Origin: Siphonobacter sp. SORGH_AS_0500
GTDB lineage: Bacteria > Bacteroidota > Bacteroidia > Cytophagales > Spirosomataceae
Direction: 5' to 3'
NCBI RefSeq assembly: GCF_002838835.1
Contig: NZ_NHPP01000007.1
Location: 124,001 to 188,000, forward strand
Length of the DNA stretch: 64,000 nt
The position numbers and the translations under genes are program-made. Within the stretch, counting starts at the first letter, position 1. The number at the start of each line of letters is the position of its first letter. Below are positions 45,117 through 53,407 of the stretch, one piece after another. The notes under the pieces were generated by a model, which searched no databases, was not told the DNA's origin, and saw only the letters and a program-made list of their open reading frames with translations.

Positions 45117-45119
45117 CAA

Positions 45120-46112
45120 ATGGATGCTAAAACAATGGGGTTAAACGTAAAGGAAACAGGCTTGGAGGAACCACATGACAAGCCGCTCATTACGGTCGTT
45201 GGGGTTTTGGGAAAACAGGGACAGAGTGCTGCACACGCGTTGCTGGAAAGCGGGCGGTACCGTGTACGCGGCATTACCCGCCGTATTCATTCGCCGGAGG
45301 CACTCAAATTGGCAGAAAAGGGCGTTGAACTCATCAGTTTGCCCCTCGACCTCGGCTATCAGGACAAGTTTGTGCAGGCATTCAGAGGCTCTGCTGGCGT
45401 TTTCCTGATGACTCCAAACATCGTCCCGCCAGCGACGCACGAATTTGAGTTGGGCAAACAGCTGGCCGATGCCGCCGTTGAAGCAGGGGTACAGCATATT
45501 GTTTTCAGCAGCCTGGAAAACGTCGATGAAAGATCCGGTGGAAAACTGTTCGCTCCCCATTTTACAGACAAAGCCCGAGTAGAAGCCTATATCCGAACCC
45601 TGCCCTTAACCAGTTCATTCATCTATATGGCTTTCTTTTTCACCAACCTGATCGAGTTTTATACGCCCCGGTTAACAGGTGATACGCTTGTATTTCCGAT
45701 TTATTTGCCCAAAGATTTCCGTGCCCCGTTTGTTGATCCGCTTACGGCAACCGGACCTGCTGTTTTGGAAATGTTTTCCAATCCTGATCAATATTCTGGT
45801 AAGTCCTTACCCGTCATCGGCGATCTAATTTCCCCAGAGGAACTAGTGGAAACCTTTACTAAAGTTACCGGACAAAAAGCGGAATATAGCTCTGCTTATT
45901 CACGGGAAGAAATGCTCAGTCATTTCCCCGAATTCGGTTCAAACGAGGCTTTAGTACAGGAAATTTTGGGGATGACTGCCTATGCGGTTGAATATGGATA
46001 TTTTGGCAAAAACCGCGACCTGGAATGGAGTCGGCAGATGAATCCCCAAAGTCTTACCTGGGAGCAGTTTCTTCGACATACAGGCTGGACGGGTCAAAAA
46101 TGGATGTATTGA
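45120..46112 (+). CDS. NmrA-like NAD(P)-binding protein
   Basis: This 330-residue Rossmann protein has GVLGKQGQSAAHALL (about 28-42) as the cofactor motif, VRGITRRIHSPEA (about 48-60), GVFLMTPNIVPPATHEFELGKQ and HIVFSSLENVDERSGGK, as in NmrA/HSCARG-type redox sensors and related reductases. It lacks YxxxK. It is under the divergent HxlR regulator. A diverged relative is the NmrA-like gene at 16778. Confidence 0.87.
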   Translation: MDAKTMGLNVKETGLEEPHDKPLITVVGVLGKQGQSAAHALLESGRYRVRGITRRIHSPEALKLAEKGVELISLPLDLGYQDKFVQAFRGSAGVFLMTPNIVPPATHEFELGKQLADAAVEAGVQHIVFSSLENVDERSGGKLFAPHFTDKARVEAYIRTLPLTSSFIYMAFFFTNLIEFYTPRLTGDTLVFPIYLPKDFRAPFVDPLTATGPAVLEMFSNPDQYSGKSLPVIGDLISPEELVETFTKVTGQKAEYSSAYSREEMLSHFPEFGSNEALVQEILGMTAYAVEYGYFGKNRDLEWSRQMNPQSLTWEQFLRHTGWTGQKWMY

Positions 46113-46156
46113 TGAGGATCATAAGGTCCATGATTACGATCAGAACCAGCAGTTAG

Positions 46157-46172
46157 TGTGATCTACATCACA
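46157..46172. promoter_or_regulatory. Crp-type binding site
   Basis: TGTGATCTACATCACA is a perfect match to the Crp consensus TGTGA-N6-TCACA. It lies 70 bases upstream of the signal-peptide start of the DJ-1-like gene. The central tgatctacatca is identical to that of the FNR-type site at 39103-39114, so one Crp/Fnr protein may recognise both. Confidence 0.65.
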
Positions 46173-46241
46173 CCAAATTTGTGATTTACCTCCTGTGCTG
46201 AATTTTCCATTTTGCTGAATTTTGTCCTGTCAGTAAGGTCA

Positions 46242-47017
46242 ATGAAAATGAAAGGATTCACCATTTCAGCGGTTTTAACGGCGTTCAGTGTTTTGGCATT
46301 TTCAAATCACTTGCAGGCCCAAAACAACCATTCAGTACGTATGGAAAAGAAAGTTTTATTCGTGGTTACGAGCCACGACAAGAAAGGCGACACCGGCCAG
46401 CCCACCGGTTATTATCTGGGCGAAGTATCGCATCCCTGGGACGTATTGCATGCTGCGGGTTACGAGATCGATTTTGTGAGCCCGAAAGGGGGCAAAGCAC
46501 CCGTAGATGGCCTTAACCTGGACGATGCCGTCAACAGAAAGTTCTGGGAAGATGAAAAGTACCACCACAAAATTGAACATACCTTAACGCCTTCAGAAGT
46601 AAAACCTGAAGAGTACGCAGCCATTTCTACGCCGGCGGACACGGAACCATGTGGGATTTTCCCGAAAATGAAGCCCTGGCAGCAATTGGGCGGAAGATCT
46701 ACGAAAACGGCGGTGTGGTCAGTGCCGTTTGTCACGGGCCATCGGCACTGGTGAACGTTACGTTGAGTAATGGAAACTACTTGGTGGATGGAAAAAAAGT
46801 TAATGCGTTTACCAATGAAGAAGAAGTGGCCGTGAAACTGGATAAAGTGGTTCCGTTTCTCCTGGAGGAAAAGCTGAAAGAGCGAGGAGCTCTATTTGAA
46901 AAATCAGGGCTTTGGCAACCCCACGTGACCGTTGACCAGCGGCTGGTTACGGGACAAAACCCGCAGTCGGCGAAAGGGGTGGGGGAAGCGGTTTTGGCGG
47001 AATTGGAAAAACAATGA
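46242..47017 (+). pseudogene. Secreted DJ-1/PfpI-family protein split by a 1-base deletion
   Basis: The first frame (from the ATG at 46242, MKMKGFTISAVLT, with signal peptide ending LQAQ) and the second frame (to 47017) together make one class I glutamine-amidotransferase-like protein of 258 residues. The break is at the T-run 46624-46626: one more T would give AAIFYAGGHGTMWD, the conserved GGHG region. The nucleophile elbow AVCHGPSALV is in the second part. Relatives are the Hsp31/PfpI-type glyoxalase/deglycase proteins. It is either a pseudogene or a homopolymer error. Confidence 0.83.
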
Positions 47018-47042
47018 TGATCCTTACCACAAACTATTTCGT

Positions 47043-47073
47043 GACCATGTCGGGCAATTGCCCGTACATGGTC
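47043..47073. terminator. Terminator hairpin between convergent genes
   Basis: gaccatgt (47043-47050) and acatggtc (47066-47073) with inner cgggcaa/ttgcccg form a long stem, followed by tgtttgtta. It separates the DJ-1-like gene from the convergent quinone reductase gene. Confidence 0.7.
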
Positions 47074-47084
47074 TGTTTGTTATA

Positions 47085-47618
47085 TCATCCTAACGTTTCG
47101 ATAAAACTGAGGTACCCCGGAATGCTCTGCTCTGCCCATTCCTTGGTTGCGTTGTGTTCCATCCCATAATAGGCGTAGAAAGACCGGTAATCGGCTTTTA
47201 CATAGTCAAAAGTCAGTTCAAAAGGTCGGGTTAGTTCCTCCAGCGTATATTTATATTTTTTCGTTGGCATAAATTCATCTTCAGCTATTCCGGCAGATAG
47301 GACCAACGCAATTCTTTTCCCAGCCATTTTATAGCCGCTTTTGCTTCCGTAGGCCCAGCCACGGATTAATACCTCGTCAAACCATTTTTTCAGGAGCGGT
47401 GGCGAACTAAACCAATAGAGTGGAAATTGAAATATGATTTTATCATATTGCTCTATTCGTTGTTGTTCCGCCCGTACATCAATCTTTTCGTCCGGGTATG
47501 CGTCGTATAGTTTATGGATAGTATATTTTTCCGGTTGTTTCTCTAATTCTTCTATCCACCTTTTATTAATGACCGAATGGGTAAGATCAGGGTGGATCAC
47601 AATAATCAATGTTTTCAT
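47085..47618 (-). CDS. NAD(P)H oxidoreductase of the flavodoxin-fold (KefF/YwrO-like)
   Basis: This 177-residue protein matches the NAD(P)H dehydrogenase (quinone) family: VIHPDLTHSVINKRW near the start, YDKIIFQFPLYWFSSPPLLKKWFDEVLIRGWAYG (about 57-92) and ALVLSAG. It binds FMN/FAD and reduces quinones with NAD(P)H. It follows the SDR gene at 47631 after 12 bases on the same strand, so both belong to one operon divergent from HxlR. Confidence 0.9.
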   Translation of the reverse strand: MKTLIIVIHPDLTHSVINKRWIEELEKQPEKYTIHKLYDAYPDEKIDVRAEQQRIEQYDKIIFQFPLYWFSSPPLLKKWFDEVLIRGWAYGSKSGYKMAGKRIALVLSAGIAEDEFMPTKKYKYTLEELTRPFELTFDYVKADYRSFYAYYGMEHNATKEWAEQSIPGYLSFIETLG

Positions 47619-47630
47619 GAAGTAATCGTG

Positions 47631-48455
47631 TTAGTCAATAGAAAATTTGCTGCCGATCACATCAAGGTAATCGTCAATAGTATGGTTGGATCGAAGCTGT
47701 AAGATCTCGGCGGTATCGCTGCCCACGGGATTACGAAATGAGTTAATCTCACCAATCGCTAGTTTATAAATGGTCTCCACAACATCCGTTATTGCCGTAT
47801 GGGGCGAATGCGGATCGGTCAACTTGGTTGCCAGAACCTTACTCAGGTTGGCGTTTATGCTGTTGTAGACCGGGTCTTTATCGGTCGGAAACAGGATGGC
47901 ATTATCAACCAGGGAAGACTTGAAACCGCCCGGTTCTACCAGATGAATATCAATACCCAATGCTTTCAGTTCAAAGAAAACTCCCTCCGTTAGCCCCTCC
48001 AAAGCAAATTTGGACATGGCATACACCGAAGCCAAGGGTATATCAACGGCCAGTCCCGACAAAGAACTTACGTTGATAATCCGGCCTTTTCCCCGTTTTC
48101 TATAGTAGGGGATGAGGGCTTGCAGCATCCTGATCACGCCCAGCACATTTACCTCAAAGATTTGCTGCACCGCGTCTATCGTGGTGTCTTCTAATGAGCC
48201 TAAGACAGCTCTGCCAGCATTATTAATCACCAGATCCATTGTTGACGCGGACTGGTGCAGCTCCTCAAAAAGTGCAGTTACGCTTGCTGCATTGGTGACA
48301 TCCAGTGGTTTTTCAGACACATTTTCGTAATCTTTCCACATTCCTTTCGGCTTCCGGCTCGTAGCGATGACCTGCCAGTTGTGATGGGCAAAATGTTGCA
48401 CCAGTTCCTTGCCCAACCCTGAACTTGTGCCCGTAATCAATACCGTGGGGTTCAT
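47631..48455 (-). CDS. SDR-family oxidoreductase
   Basis: From the ATG at 48455 (MNPTVLITGTSSGLGKEL) this is a 274-residue classical SDR with GTSSGLG (about 9-15), NNAG (about 84-87), Ser in NVSSLSG and catalytic YAMSK (about 151-155). It is closest in type to SDRs that act on hydrophobic substrates (retinol/17-beta-hydroxysteroid-like). It diverges from the HxlR gene at 48544 and is probably co-transcribed with the quinone reductase at 47085. Confidence 0.9.
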   Translation of the reverse strand: MNPTVLITGTSSGLGKELVQHFAHHNWQVIATSRKPKGMWKDYENVSEKPLDVTNAASVTALFEELHQSASTMDLVINNAGRAVLGSLEDTTIDAVQQIFEVNVLGVIRMLQALIPYYRKRGKGRIINVSSLSGLAVDIPLASVYAMSKFALEGLTEGVFFELKALGIDIHLVEPGGFKSSLVDNAILFPTDKDPVYNSINANLSKVLATKLTDPHSPHTAITDVVETIYKLAIGEINSFRNPVGSDTAEILQLRSNHTIDDYLDVIGSKFSID

Positions 48456-48515
48456 ATCACTAATTTTCTTACAAAGGAAAATCAGCAACAGCTACTTCCG
48501 TATATTGACGACTAA

Positions 48516-48532
48516 TTGTAAGGTACATACAA
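48516..48532. promoter_or_regulatory. Candidate HxlR operator (second module)
   Basis: TTGTAAGGTACATACAA is an imperfect palindrome matching that at 30958-30974 upstream of the paralogous HxlR gene. It lies between the divergent SDR (48455) and HxlR (48544) starts and could control both. Confidence 0.6.
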
Positions 48533-48543
48533 AAATGTTAGTG

Positions 48544-48912
48544 ATGAGTAAGATCAAAGAAAGCTCTACCAATTTTCAGAACAAACAGCTTTTAACGGAT
48601 GAATGTGACGAGATCTATTCCGTAAGCCTCATTGGTGGCCAATGGACACTGGCTATCTGCTGCCATCTTGCCAATGGAAAACTACGCTTTGGCGAACTGA
48701 AAAAAAGAATCCCGAACATCACCGAACGGATGCTCACGTTGCAGCTCAGGAAAATGGAAGAAAATAAACTCGTGACGCGTACCGTATATGCAGATGTTCC
48801 TCCATGTGTTGAATACGAGCTTACGCCTATTGCCCAACAGCTCATTCCTATCATAAACCAACTGGCAATGTGGGGAAAGGAACATAAACAAAGCATTTCC
48901 ATGGGAGCGTAG
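48544..48912 (+). CDS. HxlR-family regulator of the HxlR-AraC-SDR module (copy 2)
   Basis: From the ATG at 48544 (MSKIKESSTNFQNKQLL) this is a 122-residue regulator, exactly the length of its paralogue at 30986; the longer upstream frame is not expected to be translated. Core: CDEIYSVSLIGGQWTLAICCHL, KLRFGELKKRIPNITERMLTLQL-type recognition helix region, VPPCVEYELTPIAQQL. It has two extra Cys in the core (AICCHL) and another in PPCVEY that the paralogue lacks, possibly relevant for sensing. Confidence 0.88.
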   Translation: MSKIKESSTNFQNKQLLTDECDEIYSVSLIGGQWTLAICCHLANGKLRFGELKKRIPNITERMLTLQLRKMEENKLVTRTVYADVPPCVEYELTPIAQQLIPIINQLAMWGKEHKQSISMGA

Positions 48913-48952
48913 TGAAATACCATTTGTATGACTAGTCATAATAGCAGACCAT

Positions 48953-49822
48953 ATGCAAGGAACAAACGAAAAATATGAAAACGTACCGAATGATGAGTTG
49001 AAGATTAAAATTAACTCCAACGATAATCCTTATCCTGCTTCTGACATTCAGCAAAAATTTCTGCAACCTCGTAGGTTGACTTCTTATTTTGTCGTTTTAA
49101 TAGACTGCGGTTCTGTTACTTATAAATTAGACTTACAGGACATTACGGTCACTAGTGGCCAATTGCTTTTTGCAATGCCAAATCAAATTTTTGAACCCCC
49201 TACGATAACAGGTAATCTTAAATACTTCAAGGTATTATTCGATGAAAATACCTTGTCATTATTGCCCCAATACTTTCCATTTTTAGTTAATCCGTTACAT
49301 ACACAAATTATCAATTTTGATGCTCCTGCAAGAGGAAGAATAAAAAAAGTTTTTGAAATTATAAATCAGATACTTTCTATAGATAAACATTCAACCGACT
49401 CAGAAATAAAACTAGCCTACTTGAGTTTACTGTTGTCAGAATTAAATAGTGCGTATTTTAAATATGAACCAGTTACTGTTGTAAATGCCAATTTGTTAAA
49501 GTTTGTTGAGTTTAAATTAATGGTGGAAATGCACCTGGTAGAACAACCATCTATTTATACAATTGCCGAGAAATTAGCTTTAAGTACAAACAGCTTATAC
49601 CGGCTCGTAAAAGAATATTCTGGAACATCGCCCAAGGATTTTTTTACAAACCGTTTAATGATAGAAGCTCAGCGGAAACTACGTTATTCTAATCTTTCTG
49701 TAAAAGAAGTAGCGTATGAGCTAGGATTTAATGATCCTGATTACTTTTCAAGACTTTTTAAAAAATGCACGGGGAAAAGTGTAAGTGCGTTTTTAGCCCG
49801 GCAAGATTCGTCAAGATCATAA
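48953..49822 (+). CDS. AraC-family regulator of the HxlR-AraC-SDR module (copy 2)
   Basis: This 289-residue regulator has an N-terminal sensing half and the AraC DNA-binding pair (IAEKLALSTNSLYRLVKEYSGTSPKDFF and SVKEVAYELGFNDPDYFSRLFKKCTGKS). The gene is more AT-rich than its neighbours. It lies 40 bases after the HxlR gene and 67 before the SDR gene, the same order as at 31525. Confidence 0.88.
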   Translation: MQGTNEKYENVPNDELKIKINSNDNPYPASDIQQKFLQPRRLTSYFVVLIDCGSVTYKLDLQDITVTSGQLLFAMPNQIFEPPTITGNLKYFKVLFDENTLSLLPQYFPFLVNPLHTQIINFDAPARGRIKKVFEIINQILSIDKHSTDSEIKLAYLSLLLSELNSAYFKYEPVTVVNANLLKFVEFKLMVEMHLVEQPSIYTIAEKLALSTNSLYRLVKEYSGTSPKDFFTNRLMIEAQRKLRYSNLSVKEVAYELGFNDPDYFSRLFKKCTGKSVSAFLARQDSSRS

Positions 49823-49889
49823 ATGGATTTGTCCAGCTTCCCTGTTTTATAGCTATCTACTTTTGCTTTGTTAATTTAAAAGCAAAGAA

Positions 49890-50627
49890 ATGAAATCAGC
49901 ATTAGTAACAGGAGCTAACAAAGGCATTGGCTTTGAAGTAGCAAGGCAACTTGCTCAAAAAGGAACGTATGTTTATCTCGGCAGTCGCCAAGTAGAAAAT
50001 GGTTTAGAAGCCGTTGATCAATTGAAAGCGGAAGGGATAAATAATGTAGAAGCCATTCAACTTGACATAACAAATGATGAATCGGTAAAAGAAGCCCGTA
50101 TAGAAATAGGTAAGAAAACAAAATCATTGGATATTCTTATTAACAATGCTGGAATCTACGGTGGCTATCCGCAATCTGCGTTTGATGCAACTATAGAGCA
50201 GTTTAAAGAGGCATACAATGTCAATGTTTATGGAGTAGTAAGGGTTACACAAGCATTTATTGATTTGCTGAAAAAATCTTCTGAACCTCGTATTGTCAAT
50301 GTTAGTTCAAGTCAAGGTTCAATTACCTTACACAGCGACCCCTCTTACAAGTATTATGACTACAAAGGTGTCGTTTATCTTTCTTCAAAAGCGGCCTTGA
50401 ATATGTATACCGTTGTATTGGCATACGAACTGAAAGATACCAATTTCAAAATAAATGCCGTTTGCCCTGGATATACGAAGACAGATTTCAACGGTCACCG
50501 AGGTCTGGGTAGTGTGGAAGATGCAGGAAAGCGAATTGTAAAATATGCGTTAATGGATAGGGATGGACCTACGGGGAAATTTTTTAGCGAAGAAAATAAT
50601 CCTGAAACGGGAGAAATTCCTTGGTGA
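49890..50627 (+). CDS. SDR-family oxidoreductase (carbonyl-reductase-like)
   Basis: This 245-residue SDR has GANKGIGFEVARQLA (about 8-22), NNAGIYGG (about 87-94), NVSSSQGS and catalytic YLSSK (about 170-174). The layout matches the plant/animal-type carbonyl reductase (CBR1-like) branch of SDRs. It ends module copy 2, and a terminator follows at 50651. Confidence 0.9.
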   Translation: MKSALVTGANKGIGFEVARQLAQKGTYVYLGSRQVENGLEAVDQLKAEGINNVEAIQLDITNDESVKEARIEIGKKTKSLDILINNAGIYGGYPQSAFDATIEQFKEAYNVNVYGVVRVTQAFIDLLKKSSEPRIVNVSSSQGSITLHSDPSYKYYDYKGVVYLSSKAALNMYTVVLAYELKDTNFKINAVCPGYTKTDFNGHRGLGSVEDAGKRIVKYALMDRDGPTGKFFSEENNPETGEIPW

Positions 50628-50650
50628 CAATCAGAGCTCTAGTCAATCGT

Positions 50651-50673
50651 AGCCCCGTTTTTCGGGGCTTTTT
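50651..50673 (+). terminator. Rho-independent terminator after the SDR gene
   Basis: agccccg (50651-50657) pairs with cggggct (50663-50669) around a 5-T loop, followed by TTTT. It ends the HxlR-AraC-SDR transcript. Confidence 0.85.
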
Positions 50674-50718
50674 CATTCAAAACACGCTAACTTAACCCGC
50701 CTTGCCATACATACCATT

Positions 50719-51543
50719 ATGAACGGGGGAAATTTAGTGCTCACTTTAGAACAGTTATGTAATCAGAACTCAACGTCCCTTCGTAGAAAGCGGTTACATC
50801 AAGATGACTATTATCTGTTTTTTCTCCAGGAGAGCGGTAGCCTGCAAATAGCTCTGGGCTTTCAAGTGCTGGAACTGAAGCAGGGAGACATGCTATGCGT
50901 ATCGCCTGGGCAACTCCATGCAGCCCTATCCGCGACCGATTCCGTTACCTGGGTTCTCTCCGTTGTACCCGCATTATTGAGCATTAATGATCAAGCTGTT
51001 TTTAGATGGGCTTCTGACCAGTATGAGCCTCTTCCATTACCAGCGTTGTATGTGGAGTTATTGATTCAGGGGTACAGGTGGACTAATGAACTTGCCCGCG
51101 TAAACGTCACTCAGGAAATTTCCCAGCAGCTACGTGCTACAGCTCTTCAGGCTTGCCTTCGATTGTTAACGGTTCATTATGAGCAACGTAAAGCTCATGT
51201 AAAGAAGGTTCAAACACGCCCGGAGTTACTGATACATTCCTTTCAGGGATTAGTCGCTCAGTCGTTCAGAACGGTGAAAAGTCCGGCGGCCTATGCCTCA
51301 CTTCTTCATGTGTCTGCTTCTTATCTCAATGAAGCTTGTGTGCAAGTTACAGGCCACCCACCCGGCTACTGGATTCAGCAACAGATTCTGGAGGAAGCCA
51401 AAAGATCGTTAGGCTACTCGGAATTATCGGTTAAAGAAATTGCGTATGCATTAGGGTATACCGACGTAGCCTATTTTTCTCGAGTGTTTACCCGTCTTGC
51501 AGGGGTATCGCCCTCCTTGTTTCGCCAGACTTCCCGCAAATAG
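50719..51543 (+). CDS. AraC-family regulator of the FAD monooxygenase gene
   Basis: This 274-residue regulator has a cupin-like N-terminal domain (LQIALGFQVLELKQGDMLCVSPGQLHA, about 43-70) and the C-terminal DNA-binding pair (LLHVSASYLNEACVQVTGHPP and SVKEIAYALGYTDVAYFSRVFTRLAGVSP). It is followed 84 bases later on the same strand by the FAD monooxygenase and is likely its regulator. Confidence 0.87.
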   Translation: MNGGNLVLTLEQLCNQNSTSLRRKRLHQDDYYLFFLQESGSLQIALGFQVLELKQGDMLCVSPGQLHAALSATDSVTWVLSVVPALLSINDQAVFRWASDQYEPLPLPALYVELLIQGYRWTNELARVNVTQEISQQLRATALQACLRLLTVHYEQRKAHVKKVQTRPELLIHSFQGLVAQSFRTVKSPAAYASLLHVSASYLNEACVQVTGHPPGYWIQQQILEEAKRSLGYSELSVKEIAYALGYTDVAYFSRVFTRLAGVSPSLFRQTSRK

Positions 51544-51626
51544 TACAACACTTCCGTTGTTTCTGACATGGTGTACGACAAGTCGATGCCGGTACTTTGC
51601 TACGTTGTTATACGCTAGCAAATTTT

Positions 51627-52784
51627 ATGAAAAAGACATCACTTCACGTAGCTATTATCGGGGCCGGATTGGGGGGACTTTGCTTAGCCCACGGTCTGAA
51701 GAAACACGGTATTTCGTTTTCTATTTTTGAGCGGGATGATTCGCCTACGAGCCGACCACAGGGCTACCGCATTCGCATCGACCATACGGGACAATCCGCT
51801 TTACAGCACTGTCTATCGACATCGGCATACACGGCTTTTGTATCTTCCTGTGCGTTGCCATCGACTCATGTACAAACCCTAACGCCACAACTCAAGCTCA
51901 TTGATCGATGGGTAGAAGCCTGGACGGCTAATGATTTTGATAGCCCCGATCTCAAGGCCGACAGGACCGCCATGAGGCAAGTGTTGTTAGAAGAAGTACA
52001 AGACCGGGTATATTTTGGTAAGAAGTGGATGCATTGCGAAGTAGTATCGACGAAGTTGATCAGATCTTATTTTGAGGATGGGAGCACATGCGATGCCACA
52101 CTACTTGTGGCTGCTGATGGAGCCATGTCGCCGATCCGGGAAAAATACATGCCCCACATTCAAGTTCAACCTACTGTCAATCAGTGCATTTACGGTAAAA
52201 CGTTATTTGATCAGATAACGACGTTACCCGCACATTTTTACACGGATACTCAAATCATTTTTGGTAATGGTTTATCGGCTATTATTGAAGCCATGTCATT
52301 TGAGGATAGGTCATCCCGCGAGCCGTACATTTATTGGGCAATCATTGGCCATGAGCAGTATTTTGGGGTAACAAAGCAAGTGCACGAAAGTAGAACCATA
52401 GATGTAGATCAAATTCTGGCGAACGCCACGGCTGGGTGGCATGCCGATCTAGTAGCCTTGTTTCGTGCAGCCGATTCTGCTTCTGTAGTCATGACTAGTG
52501 TAAAGACATCAACACCTGCATTACTTGATACACTACCTAATCTGACTGCATTAGGCGACGCGGTTCATGTGATGAGCCCGGCAGCGGGGTTGGGAGCTAA
52601 CACGGCCTTGCATGATGCCAGACTACTAAGTGACTGCTTGTCGCGTGTACAGGCAGGCGAAAAAGAGTTATCAGAAGCACTGGGTTGGTATGAAAAAGCG
52701 ATGATATGTCACAGCATGGCTGCGGTAGCTGCTTCTCAAAAGGGCGGGCAAACCCTATCTAACCCGACTGATAACCGTGAATAA
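51627..52784 (+). CDS. FAD-dependent monooxygenase
   Basis: From the ATG at 51627 (MKKTSLHVAIIGAGLGGLCLAHGL) this is a 385-residue flavoprotein of the PHBH/TetX type: FAD-binding GAGLGG (about 12-17), FERDDSPTSRPQGYRIRI, a central DG-like motif (LLVAADGAMSP) and the second FAD motif LGDAVHVMSPAAGLGANTALHDA (about 307-330). It should hydroxylate an aromatic or polyketide-like compound using NAD(P)H and O2. The family includes tetracycline-inactivating enzymes, but the sequence does not show that activity. Confidence 0.88.
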   Translation: MKKTSLHVAIIGAGLGGLCLAHGLKKHGISFSIFERDDSPTSRPQGYRIRIDHTGQSALQHCLSTSAYTAFVSSCALPSTHVQTLTPQLKLIDRWVEAWTANDFDSPDLKADRTAMRQVLLEEVQDRVYFGKKWMHCEVVSTKLIRSYFEDGSTCDATLLVAADGAMSPIREKYMPHIQVQPTVNQCIYGKTLFDQITTLPAHFYTDTQIIFGNGLSAIIEAMSFEDRSSREPYIYWAIIGHEQYFGVTKQVHESRTIDVDQILANATAGWHADLVALFRAADSASVVMTSVKTSTPALLDTLPNLTALGDAVHVMSPAAGLGANTALHDARLLSDCLSRVQAGEKELSEALGWYEKAMICHSMAAVAASQKGGQTLSNPTDNRE

Positions 52785-52868
52785 TCAGGGTTTAGGCTGC
52801 TTTTACGTAGTATGGAGTTAGCTCTGGTATCAGTCAACCATTTCGTCCTGATTTGTTCAGGATCATCT

Positions 52869-52910
52869 CATCTTTGCCAAACCGCCCGGCGGCCCAATTT
52901 GGCAAAGATG
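52869..52910. terminator. Hairpin between monooxygenase and HxlR genes
   Basis: catctttgccaaa (52869-52881) pairs with tttggcaaagatg (52898-52910), with a GC-rich loop. No T-run follows, so it may act as a mRNA-end hairpin for the convergent genes rather than a classical terminator. Confidence 0.5.
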
Positions 52911-52944
52911 GGATGGGAAGATGAATTCACGGATCAATAATAGC

Positions 52945-53280
52945 CTATGGAACGTCCTTCTTTAATTGACGCGTTCCCCAATCTTTTAAATGTTCAATAA
53001 ATGGGGTAAGTTCTCCGCCCGTTTCAGTGAGAGCGTATTCCACTTTGGGCGGGATTTCGTGGTACACTTTCCGAGTGATAAGCCCGTCATCTTCTAATTC
53101 TCTAAGCGTTTGCGTTAACATTTTGGGTGTTACGTCAAAAAGCGATTTTCGGAGCTCACCGTATCGCATGATGGTATTTAAATGCAGATACCAGAGTATT
53201 CTGCCTTTGTATTTTCCGCCAATTCTACGAAAAGCGTAGTCAACCGGACAGGAAGGTTCATTAATAAATTTTTTGCTCAT
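52945..53280 (-). CDS. HxlR-family regulator of the MDR quinone reductase
   Basis: This 111-residue regulator has an early Cys (EPSCPVDYAFRRIGGKYKGRILWYL), VTPKMLTQTLRELEDDGLI and VEYALTETGGELTPFIEHLKDWG. It diverges from the MDR gene at 53408, across the palindrome ATACTTG-TCA-CAAGTAT. This matches the known pairing of HxlR-type QorR with quinone reductase genes. Confidence 0.88.
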   Translation of the reverse strand: MSKKFINEPSCPVDYAFRRIGGKYKGRILWYLHLNTIMRYGELRKSLFDVTPKMLTQTLRELEDDGLITRKVYHEIPPKVEYALTETGGELTPFIEHLKDWGTRQLKKDVP

Positions 53281-53346
53281 TTGTAAATTTAATTAATTGG
53301 TTTTCAATGTTGGTATATTTTTAGTTCGTAGGTTACAAAATAGTGC

Positions 53347-53381
53347 ATACTTGTCACAAGTATACTGGTAAATTAGTTTTG
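53347..53381 (+). promoter_or_regulatory. HxlR operator and promoter of the MDR gene
   Basis: ATACTTGTCACAAGTAT (53347-53363) is a perfect 7-base dyad with a 3-base centre. The -7 element TAGTTTTG follows at 53374-53381, 27 bases before the ATG. The same TAGTTTTG element is found at the two other HxlR-controlled promoters (40442, 45089), but the dyad sequence differs. Confidence 0.65.
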
Positions 53382-53407
53382 CCTCACTAATTATTAAAAA
53401 CCAGACG

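Noticed and set aside
51627-52784. FAD monooxygenase as a tetracycline-resistance TetX gene
   Set aside because: The fold and motifs fit the wider family only; no residue evidence distinguishes drug inactivation.
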